From: Aquabacter cavernae
Lineage (GTDB): Bacteria; Pseudomonadota; Alphaproteobacteria; Rhizobiales; Xanthobacteraceae
NCBI RefSeq assembly: GCF_003993795.1
Contig: NZ_RWKV01000010.1
Coordinates: 33,951 to 97,950, forward strand
Direction of reading: 5' to 3'
DNA: 64,000 nucleotides
Position numbers and translations under genes: made by a program. Under the pieces are notes generated by a model. The model had not been told where the DNA came from, ran no database searches, and saw only the letters and a program-made list of their open reading frames with translations. Positions 1 to 6,403 of the stretch are shown here, one piece after another (position 1 is the first letter of the stretch; each line of letters starts with the position of its first letter).

Positions 1-323
1 CCCACCCCGCAGCGCCGCCGTTCGCCGGAGACGGGAGCTTCGGCAACAAGCTCCACCTCCACGCCCAGGGACCGGTTGCCGACACGCAGGATGCGGCCGG
101 TCAGCTCGATGATGTCGCCGAGATGGGCGGGCGCCTCGAAATCGATGCGCTCGCAGGAGGCCGTGACGAAATCGGCGGGGGCATGCCGCGCGGCGGCGAT
201 GAAGGCGACCTTGTCCATCTGGGCGAGGCCGATGCCGCCGAACAGGGTCCCGTGGTGGTTGGTATCGCCCGGAAAGACGATGTCGATGAGGCGGGTGAGG
301 CGGGGCTGGGAGAGGGTGGTCAT
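1..323 (-). CDS. Acyl-CoA thioesterase, hotdog fold (3' end outside window)
   Basis: The reading frame runs off the left edge, so only the first 107 or so residues are seen. They begin MTTLSQPRLTRLIDIVFPGD and continue with the NHHGTLFGG motif. This is the signature of YciA/BFIT-type hotdog acyl-CoA thioesterases, which hydrolyse acyl-CoA to free acid and CoA in the cytoplasm. A second typical stretch, ASCERIDFEAPAHLGDIIEL, matches the central strand and the substrate tunnel region of that family. The ATG overlaps the metE stop codon as ATGA, so the two genes are probably cotranscribed and translationally coupled. The acyl substrate cannot be told from the sequence. The family assignment is firm; a link to methionine or cobalamin status through metE is inference. 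Confidence 0.8.
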   Translation of the reverse strand, partial: MTTLSQPRLTRLIDIVFPGDTNHHGTLFGGIGLAQMDKVAFIAAARHAPADFVTASCERIDFEAPAHLGDIIELTGRILRVGNRSLGVEVELVAEAPVSGERRRCGV

Positions 324-2674
324 TCCGCCGCCTCCTGAACCGAGGAGCGGAGTGCGCGGGCCGCGGCCACCATGTTCGCCAGGGCCGGGCGGACTTTTTC
401 CCATTTGCGGGTCTTCAGTCCGCAATCCGGATTCACCCAGAGCTGGCCATCCGCCAGCCGCTGGCGGGCAAGCGCCATCAGTTCGGTCATCTCGCCGATC
501 TCGGGCACGCGGGGCGAGTGGATGTCGTAGACGCCGGGGCCGATCTCGTTGGGATATTTGTAGGTCCGGAAGGCGTCCAGCAGTTCCATCTTCGAGCGGG
601 AGGTCTCGATGGAGATGACGTCGGCATCCATGGCCGCGATGGCGTCGATGATGTCGTTGAATTCAGAGTAGCACATATGGGTGTGGATCTGCGTCTCGTC
701 GGCGACCCCGGAGGCGCAGATGCGGAAGCATTCCACGGCCCAGTCGAGATAGGTCTTCCAGTCCGATTTGCGCAGCGGCAGGCCCTCGCGCAGCGCCGCC
801 TCGTCGATCTGGATTATGGCCGCCCCGGCGGCTTCCAGGTCCTCCACCTCGTCGCGGATGGCGAAGGCGATCTGGCGGCAGGCGTCGCTTCTGGGAATGT
901 CATTCCGCACGAAGGACCAGTTGAGGATGGTGACCGGCCCGGTCAGCATGCCCTTCATGGGCTTGCTCGTGAGCGACTGGGCATAAGCCCACCACGAGAC
1001 GGTCATGGCGCTCGGGCGGGAGACATCGCCGAACAGGATGGGCGGGCGCACATAGCGCGAGCCATAGCTCTGCACCCAGGCATGCTTGGTGAAGGCGAAG
1101 CCGGAGAGTTGCTCGCCGAAATACTGCACCATGTCGTTGCGCTCGAACTCGCCATGGACGAGCACGTCGAGGCCGATCTCCTCCTGCCAGCGCACGGTGC
1201 GCTCCGTCTCCTCCCGCAAAAAACGCTCATAGGCGGCATCGTCCAGCGTGCCCTTGGCATAAGCGGAGCGGGCCTTGCGGACGTCCGAGGTCTGCGGGAA
1301 GGAGCCGATGGTCGTGGTGGGGAAGGCGGGCAGGCCGAAGCGCCGTCGCTGAACCTGCGCGCGCAGCGGGAAGGCGCTGTCACGCTGCTTCAGGGTGGAG
1401 GCGATGGATGCGGTACGGGCCGCGACGGCCGGGTTGTGAACCTTCGGAGACGCCTTGCGCGCAGCGGCGGCTTGCGAGGATGCGGCCAGCTTGTCCGCCA
1501 CGCGCTCCCTTTCACCGGACAGGGCCGCGCTCAAGGTCGCCAGTTCGTCCATCTTCTGGAGCGAGAAGGCGAGCCAGGACTTCACATCCGGGTCGAGGTC
1601 GGTCTCCAGCTCCAGGTCGATGGGCACATGCAGGAGCGAGCAGGACGGGGCAAGCTGGAGATGGTCGGTGCCGCGACGGGTGACGACCGGCCCGAGCCGG
1701 TCCAGCAGGGCGGAAAGATCGGCCCGCCAGACATTGCGTCCGTCAATGACGCCCAGCGACAGGACGAGGCCGCGCGGCGCCTTGGCCAGGACGGCGTCGA
1801 GCTGGTCCGGCGCGCGCACGAGGTCGAGATGAAGGCCCGCCACGGGGAGGGCGAGCGCGGTGTCGAGATTGTCGCCGAGGCCGCCGAAATAGGTGGCCAG
1901 CATGATCTTCAGATGCGGCAGGGCATAGGCGATCATGCCGTAGGCATCCCGCAGGGCGAGCTGGGTGGCGGTGTCCAGATCGAGCACGAGGCAAGGCTCG
2001 TCCATCTGCACCCAGTCCGCGCCATTGGCGGACAGGCGCCGCAGGATGTCGATATAGACCGGCATCAGGCGGTGAAGCAGGGAGAGGGGATCGAGGCTCG
2101 GATCCTTGCTCTTGCCGAGCTTGAGGAAGGTGACCGGGCCGAGCAGCACGGGACGGGTGTGATGGCCCAGCGCCTTCGCCTCAAGGAACTCGTCCACGGC
2201 CTTGAGCGAGGCCAGGGTGAAGGCTTGGTCCGCCGTGAATTCCGGCACCATGTAGTGGTAGTTCGTATCGAACCACTTCGTCATTTCCTGCGCGGGAACA
2301 CCATGACCGTGGCCGGCATGGCCATGGGCGCAGGCATGGTCCGGGTCGGCGCCCTGCGCGCCGCGAGCCATGGCGAAATAGGTGGCGAGCGGCACTTTTC
2401 CGCCCCGCCAGCCATAGGCCGCCGGGATGGCGCCGACCATCACGCTGGTGTCCAGAACCTGATCGTAAAGCGAGAAGTCGTTGGAGGGGATGACGCGGAT
2501 GCCCAGCGCCTTCTGCCGCTCCCAGTTCGCGGCGCGCAGACCGGCGGCGGTCTTGAGCAGCGCGGCTTCGTCGGATTGGCCCGACCAGAAGCTTTCGAGG
2601 GCGGTCTTGAGTTCGCGGCGCGGGCCGATGCGCGGCGTGCCGAGCGTTGCGATGGGGATGGAGGACCAGGTCAC
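320..2674 (-). CDS. metE: Cobalamin-independent methionine synthase MetE
   Basis: MetE transfers a methyl group from 5-methyltetrahydropteroyl-triglutamate to homocysteine, the last step of methionine synthesis, without B12. The protein is 784 residues, normal for the family. It has the N-terminal half (starting around TLGTPRIGPRRELK) and the catalytic C-terminal half. The zinc and substrate motifs are visible: HTHMCYSEF near residue 665 (zinc His and Cys) and NPDCGLKTR near residue 750 (second zinc Cys). I chose the GTG start at 2674 because an AAGGGA Shine-Dalgarno sits about 8 nt upstream. The longer open frame to 2785 only runs through the riboswitch leader. A cobalamin riboswitch upstream should turn the gene off when B12 is present, as expected if a B12-dependent MetH exists elsewhere. 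Confidence 0.96.
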   Translation of the reverse strand: MTWSSIPIATLGTPRIGPRRELKTALESFWSGQSDEAALLKTAAGLRAANWERQKALGIRVIPSNDFSLYDQVLDTSVMVGAIPAAYGWRGGKVPLATYFAMARGAQGADPDHACAHGHAGHGHGVPAQEMTKWFDTNYHYMVPEFTADQAFTLASLKAVDEFLEAKALGHHTRPVLLGPVTFLKLGKSKDPSLDPLSLLHRLMPVYIDILRRLSANGADWVQMDEPCLVLDLDTATQLALRDAYGMIAYALPHLKIMLATYFGGLGDNLDTALALPVAGLHLDLVRAPDQLDAVLAKAPRGLVLSLGVIDGRNVWRADLSALLDRLGPVVTRRGTDHLQLAPSCSLLHVPIDLELETDLDPDVKSWLAFSLQKMDELATLSAALSGERERVADKLAASSQAAAARKASPKVHNPAVAARTASIASTLKQRDSAFPLRAQVQRRRFGLPAFPTTTIGSFPQTSDVRKARSAYAKGTLDDAAYERFLREETERTVRWQEEIGLDVLVHGEFERNDMVQYFGEQLSGFAFTKHAWVQSYGSRYVRPPILFGDVSRPSAMTVSWWAYAQSLTSKPMKGMLTGPVTILNWSFVRNDIPRSDACRQIAFAIRDEVEDLEAAGAAIIQIDEAALREGLPLRKSDWKTYLDWAVECFRICASGVADETQIHTHMCYSEFNDIIDAIAAMDADVISIETSRSKMELLDAFRTYKYPNEIGPGVYDIHSPRVPEIGEMTELMALARQRLADGQLWVNPDCGLKTRKWEKVRPALANMVAAARALRSSVQEAAE

Positions 2675-2773
2675 GGCAGAATTCCCTTCATGAGGGCAGG
2701 CCGTGACGGAAGGCGTTCGGGTCTTCGGACAGGCGTGCACGCGCGGAGGAGGACCTGGCGAAGCCAAAGCGCA

Positions 2774-2799
2774 CCACCGGGACACCCCGCCCGAGGACG
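2774..2799 (-). promoter_or_regulatory. Conserved riboswitch 3' arm (L13 kissing-loop candidate), metE copy
   Basis: This 26-nt segment lies 13 nt beyond the B12 box and is identical, at the same distance, to 9366-9391 in the ribonucleotide reductase leader. On the minus strand it contains GCGGGG in a small CGGG/CCCG hairpin. That is the exact complement of CCCCGC in the conserved aptamer loop (L5). This is what the L5-L13 kissing interaction of cobalamin riboswitches requires. The pairing is inferred from complementarity. Confidence 0.7.
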
Positions 2800-2804
2800 T
2801 TCAT

Positions 2805-2992
2805 GGTGCCGGGGCAGGTCTCCTGGCTCGCGGGTCGTCGCCTCTTGTCCGGCCTTCCCGGGATCACTCCCAGTGACACTGATGGACGTGGGCTCGCCGC
2901 TTACAGTTGCGGGGGCAGCTCCGGCCTTGGCGCATTCCTCACGGAAATTGCCGCACCGGCTTCCCTCTTAGCCCTGGCGCCTGTGACGGCCC
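2805..2992 (-). promoter_or_regulatory. Cobalamin (B12) riboswitch of metE
   Basis: Read on the minus strand, the leader holds the conserved class I blocks in order: GCCGGTGCGG near 2962, the loop CTGCCCCCGCAACTGT near 2915, TCAGTGTCACTGG near 2880, GAAGGC near 2860, and the B12 box GAGCCAGGAGACCTGCC at about 2813-2829. It lies about 130 nt upstream of the metE start. In this family adenosylcobalamin binding lowers expression of the downstream gene. A short hairpin, CCCT-CATGA-AGGG, immediately upstream of the metE start contains the Shine-Dalgarno and could be the translational switch; that part is inference. Confidence 0.95.
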
Positions 2993-3044
2993 AGGGAACC
3001 TCGACGGCATCAATCTGACCGAGGATTGGTTTATCGTCAAGAGA

Positions 3045-3064
3045 ATATAAGGACATCCTTATAT
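3045..3064. promoter_or_regulatory. Perfect palindrome upstream of metE, SahR-like operator candidate
   Basis: ATATAAGGACATCCTTATAT is a perfect inverted repeat (9-2-9). It closely resembles the ATAAAGA-nn-TCTTTAT operators described, as I recall them, for the S-adenosylhomocysteine-responsive regulator SahR of methionine genes. On the minus strand it is followed directly by TTGACG (3035-3040) and, 17 nt on, CAGATT, a plausible though weak sigma70 promoter for the metE riboswitch transcript. No sahR gene is in the window. Confidence 0.55.
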
Positions 3065-3066
3065 CA

Positions 3067-3864
3067 TCATGTGGTTTGATGGATTGCCTCGTCCCGTAGG
3101 GCCGAGCGGATGGCATCGAGCCCATCGGTGAGGGCCGCCGGGCCCGGCTGGAGGATGATGGGCGACTTGATCTCGACGATGCGGCCGGTGCGCACCGCCG
3201 GGATCGCATTCCAGCCCGGCCGTTGCCGGATGCGGTCCGGGACCACCTTCTTCCCGCACCAGGAGGCGAGGATGATGTCGGGCGCTGCCGCGATGACGGC
3301 TTCAGGAGGGACGATTCGATCCTTGGCTGCCTTGCAGGTTCGCAGGCCCGGGAAGACATCCTCGCCGCCGGCGATCTCGATCAACTCGGAGACCCAGCCG
3401 ATCCCGGAGATGAGGGGCGCGTCCCATTCCTCGAAATAGACCTTCGGCCGTATCGGAGGACAGATGGCGGCGATCCCGGCGAGACGCGCCTCGTAGCCCG
3501 TAGCCAGGGCTTCGGCCTTCTCGGCAGCGCCCACCAGGGCGCCCAGCGTGCGGATCATGGCCAGGATGCCCGCAACGTCCCGCTGGTTGAAGGCGTGGAC
3601 CGTGATGCCTTCGCGGATGAGCTGGGCGACGATGTCCGCCTGGAGGTCGGAGAAGGTGAGCACAAGGTCGGGGTCGAGGGCGAGGATCTTGGGGATGTCC
3701 GCCGAGGTGAACGCGGAGACGCGCGGCTTCTCCTTGCGGACGCGCGGCGGGCGCACCGCATAGCCGGAAACGCCCACGATGCGATGGTCCTCGCCCAGCA
3801 GATAGAGCGTTTCCACCGTCTCCTCTGTGAGACAGACGATCCGTGTGGGCGGGAATTGCCGCAT
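3067..3864 (-). CDS. BtuF-like (cobalamin-type) substrate-binding protein without signal peptide
   Basis: This 265-residue protein has the fold pattern of helical-backbone, class III periplasmic binding proteins (BtuF/FhuD/PF01497): RIVCLTEETVETLYLLGEDHRIVGVS at the N-terminus (motif residues about 8-33), then IPKILALDPDLVLTFSDLQ and the C-terminal half. It lacks a signal peptide, so it is predicted to be cytoplasmic, and no permease or ATPase gene adjoins it. I chose the ATG at 3864 because a GGAG lies 8 nt upstream; the longer frame to 3912 has no support. It is divergent from a COG0523 GTPase and shares with it a Zur-like palindrome. It could bind a corrinoid or another metal chelate. The role is unknown; the family call is fairly firm. 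Confidence 0.72.
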   Translation of the reverse strand: MRQFPPTRIVCLTEETVETLYLLGEDHRIVGVSGYAVRPPRVRKEKPRVSAFTSADIPKILALDPDLVLTFSDLQADIVAQLIREGITVHAFNQRDVAGILAMIRTLGALVGAAEKAEALATGYEARLAGIAAICPPIRPKVYFEEWDAPLISGIGWVSELIEIAGGEDVFPGLRTCKAAKDRIVPPEAVIAAAPDIILASWCGKKVVPDRIRQRPGWNAIPAVRTGRIVEIKSPIILQPGPAALTDGLDAIRSALRDEAIHQTT

Positions 3865-3929
3865 CCTTCGCTCTCCTCGCCGGGCCGCACGTCCGAAGCG
3901 GCCGGTTGCCAACTCGGCGTTCGGACGTT

Positions 3930-3950
3930 AAATGATACATTATATCATTT
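3930..3950. promoter_or_regulatory. Zur-like operator between divergent metal genes
   Basis: The half-sites AAATGATA (3930-3937) and TATCATTT (3943-3950) form a perfect inverted repeat around CATTA. The AT-rich TGATA-n5-TATCA core resembles alphaproteobacterial Zur boxes. It lies 43 bp upstream of the COG0523 start at 3993 and 66 bp upstream of the divergent BtuF-like start at 3864, so it could control both genes. COG0523 genes of the ZigA/YciC type are classical Zur targets. Binding by Zur is inferred. Confidence 0.6.
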
Positions 3951-3992
3951 ATAACGATGCGCCCTGACGCATCGCTTCCATGGAGGCGCACC

Positions 3993-5201
3993 ATGCGCGA
4001 TGCCCGACTTCCCGTCACCGTCCTGTCCGGCTTCCTCGGCGCGGGGAAGACGACGTTGCTCAACCATGTCCTCGCCAATCGCGAGGGCCTGCGGGTGGCG
4101 GTGATCGTCAACGACATGTCGGAGGTGAATATCGACGCGGAACTGGTCCGCGCGGGGGGCGCCAACCTCTCCCACACCGAGGAGAAGCTGGTGGAAATGA
4201 CCAATGGCTGCATCTGCTGCACCCTGCGGGACGATCTCCTGTCCGAGGTGCGCCGGCTCGCGGGGGAGGGACGGTTCGATTATCTGCTCATCGAATCCAC
4301 CGGCATCGCCGAGCCGCTGCCCGTGGCCGCCACGTTCGATTTCCGGGACGAGGAGGGCTTCTCCCTCTCCGACATCGCCCGGCTCGACACCATGGTGACG
4401 GTGGTGGATGCCGCGAGCCTGCTGAAGGATTTCGGCAGCCAGGATTTTCTGCGCGACCGGGGTGAGACCGCGGGGGAGGAGGATGCCCGCACGCTGGTGG
4501 ACCTGCTCACCGACCAGATCGAGTTCGCCGACGTCATCGTGCTCAACAAGGTCTCCGAGCTCGCTCCGGAGCGCCTCAGGGAGGTGCGCGGCGTGGTGAA
4601 GGCCCTGAACCCCGATGCCCGCCTCATCGAGACCGACCGTGCCAAGGTGGCGCTCACGGAGGTGCTGGGCACCGGCCGTTTCGATTTCGAGACGGCGAGC
4701 CAGCATCCGATCTGGTTCAAGGAGCTGAACGGTTTCCGTGACCATGTGCCGGAGACCGAGGAATATGGCGTCGGCAGCTTCGTCTACCGCGCCCGGCGCC
4801 CCTTTCATCCCGAGAAGTTCAACGCCTTCCTCGCCCGCACCTGGCCCGGCCTCGTGCGGGCCAAGGGCTTGTTCTGGCTGGCCACGCGGCCGAACGGCGT
4901 CGGCGAGATGAGCCTCGCCGGCGCCATCTGCCAGACCGGTTCCATCGGCCGATGGTGGGCGAGCGTGCCGCCCGAGCATTGGCCGACGCAGCCGGACTGG
5001 CGGTCCTGGCTGCGCTCGCACTGGATGCCGGGCTATGGGGACCGGCGCCAGGAACTGGTCTTCATCGGCATGGGCCTGGACGAAGCCGCAATGCGCGCGG
5101 AACTGGACGCCTGCCTTGTGGGCCCCACCGATCCGAAGCGGTTCGACGCATCCGCGCTGAAGCATCTGCCGGACCCGTTCCCGGTCTGGGAAGCCGCCTG
5201 A
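3993..5201 (+). CDS. COG0523 (CobW/ZigA-type) GTP-dependent zinc metallochaperone
   Basis: The 402-residue protein is a G3E GTPase. It shows the P-loop GFLGAGKTT near the N-terminus, the metal-binding CxCC motif (GCICCT, about residue 72), IESTGIAEP (switch region) and NKVSE (guanine specificity). The C-terminal half, with [17 protein letters not shown], matches the ZigA/YciC subfamily that hands zinc to client proteins under zinc starvation, rather than CobW of cobalamin synthesis. The ATG at 3993 is preceded by GGAGG 6 nt away. The longer ATG at 3957 lies only 6 bp from the operator and has no ribosome site. MetE next door is a zinc enzyme and could be a client, but this is inference. An automatic cobW label would be misleading. 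Confidence 0.85.
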   Translation: MRDARLPVTVLSGFLGAGKTTLLNHVLANREGLRVAVIVNDMSEVNIDAELVRAGGANLSHTEEKLVEMTNGCICCTLRDDLLSEVRRLAGEGRFDYLLIESTGIAEPLPVAATFDFRDEEGFSLSDIARLDTMVTVVDAASLLKDFGSQDFLRDRGETAGEEDARTLVDLLTDQIEFADVIVLNKVSELAPERLREVRGVVKALNPDARLIETDRAKVALTEVLGTGRFDFETASQHPIWFKELNGFRDHVPETEEYGVGSFVYRARRPFHPEKFNAFLARTWPGLVRAKGLFWLATRPNGVGEMSLAGAICQTGSIGRWWASVPPEHWPTQPDWRSWLRSHWMPGYGDRRQELVFIGMGLDEAAMRAELDACLVGPTDPKRFDASALKHLPDPFPVWEAA

Positions 5202-5205
5202 GGGG

Positions 5206-5259
5206 GCTTGAGCGAAACCCAATCGGCTCCCGGTCCAGGACCGGGGCCGTTGGTCTCAG
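5206..5259. terminator. Bidirectional terminator-like repeat, copy 1
   Basis: Between the convergent 3' ends of the COG0523 gene and nrdB lies GCTTGAGCGA followed by a strong GC hairpin (CCCGGTCC/GGACCGGG, 5229-5245) and GGGCCGTTGGT. A diverged copy of the same arrangement lies at 22037-22090, also between convergent genes. There is no U-tract, so intrinsic termination is not certain. Confidence 0.5.
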
Positions 5260-6380
5260 TCCCAGGCCAGCGCACCGCCATTCTGGTACTCGATGACGCG
5301 GGTCTCGAAGAAGTTCTTCTCCTTCTTCAGGTCCATGGCCTCGCTCATCCAGGGGAAGGGATTCTCGGCCTCGGCGAACACCGGGGCGAGGCCCAATTGC
5401 GCGCAGCGGCGGTTGGCGATGAAGTGCATGTATTGCTCGCACAGGGCCGCGTTCAGGCCCAGGAAGCCCCTGGGCATGGTGTCCCGGCCATAGGAGGCTT
5501 CCAATTCGGCCGCATCCTTCAGCATGCCGCGCACCTCGTCCTGGAGCGCTCTGGTCCAGAGGTGCGGGTTCTCGATCTTGATCTGGTTGATGACGTCGAT
5601 GCCGAAGTTCAGGTGAATGCTCTCATCGCGCAGGATGTATTGGTACTGCTCGGCGATGCCGACCATCTTGTTGCGGCGGCCCAGCGACAGGATCTGCGCG
5701 AAGCCGGTATAGAACCACATGCCCTCGAAGATGACGTAGAAGGCCACGAGGTCGCGCAGGAAGGACTGGTCCGCCTCCAGCGTGCCGGTCCTGAACTCGG
5801 GGTCGTCGAGGCTCTGGGTGTGCTTCAGCGCCCAGGCCGCCTTGTCGGTGATAGCCGGCACTTCCCGATACATGTTGAACAGCTCGCCCTCGTCCAGGGC
5901 AAGGCTCTCCACGATGTATTGGAAGGTGTGGGTGTGCACCGCCTCCTCGAAGGCCTGCCGCAGCAGATACTGGCGGCATTCCGGGTTGGTGAGGTGGCGG
6001 TAGATGGCCAGCACGATGTTGTTGGCGACCAGGCTCTCGGAGGCGGCGAAGAAGCCGAGATTGCGCTTCACCATGCGCCGTTCATCCTCCGTGAGGCCGT
6101 CGCGTGACTTCCACAGCGCGATGTCCGCCTGCATGGAGACCTCGGTGGGCATCCAGTGATTGTTGCAGCCGGACAGATACTTCTCCCATGCCCATTTGTA
6201 TTTGAGGGGCAGGAGCTGGTTCACGTCCGCGCGGCAATTGATCATCCGCTTCTCGTCCACCGAGACCCGGCCGCCCGCGCGGTCGATGGTGCCGAGGCCG
6301 GTGGCGTCTCCGGCGGCCCCGGCGCCCATGGCGCCGGGAATGAAGGTGGGCTGTGCCTTGGTTTCAGACCAGTCGAGCAT
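5256..6380 (-). CDS. nrdB: Ribonucleotide reductase class I small subunit NrdB, Tyr-less (subclass Ic-like)
   Basis: NrdB carries the dimetal centre that generates the radical used by NrdA to reduce ribonucleoside diphosphates. The protein is 374 residues. The metal ligands are all present: Glu115 (SESLVANN), Glu146 and His149 (EAVHTHTF), Glu219 (IFEGMW), Glu253 and His256 (RDESIH). The residue four after His149, where Escherichia coli has the radical Tyr122, is Phe153. The first ligand is Glu rather than Asp. Both are features of the Chlamydia-type subclass Ic protein, which uses a Mn/Fe cofactor instead of a tyrosyl radical. The gene follows nrdA by 23 nt in the operon controlled by the riboswitch and NrdR boxes upstream. 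The enzyme is oxygen-dependent and B12-independent. Confidence 0.95.
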   Translation of the reverse strand: MLDWSETKAQPTFIPGAMGAGAAGDATGLGTIDRAGGRVSVDEKRMINCRADVNQLLPLKYKWAWEKYLSGCNNHWMPTEVSMQADIALWKSRDGLTEDERRMVKRNLGFFAASESLVANNIVLAIYRHLTNPECRQYLLRQAFEEAVHTHTFQYIVESLALDEGELFNMYREVPAITDKAAWALKHTQSLDDPEFRTGTLEADQSFLRDLVAFYVIFEGMWFYTGFAQILSLGRRNKMVGIAEQYQYILRDESIHLNFGIDVINQIKIENPHLWTRALQDEVRGMLKDAAELEASYGRDTMPRGFLGLNAALCEQYMHFIANRRCAQLGLAPVFAEAENPFPWMSEAMDLKKEKNFFETRVIEYQNGGALAWD

Positions 6381-6403
6381 GGTGGTGTGTCCTTGTCCTC
6401 TGC

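Noticed and set aside
2675..2785. Upstream extension of metE to an ATG-like start at 2785
   Set aside because: The added residues (Pro/Ser/Arg-rich) are not MetE sequence and would translate the riboswitch leader. The GTG at 2674 has a good Shine-Dalgarno.
518..2971. Long plus-strand open frame of 817 codons across metE
   Set aside because: It is antisense to a clearly conserved metE and runs into the riboswitch. Its product is low-complexity Arg/Gly/Ala text with no family, a codon-bias shadow typical of high-GC genes.
3993..5201. cobW of cobalamin biosynthesis
   Set aside because: The domain layout and C-terminal sequence match the ZigA/YciC zinc branch, and a Zur-like box stands upstream. 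No cob genes are nearby.
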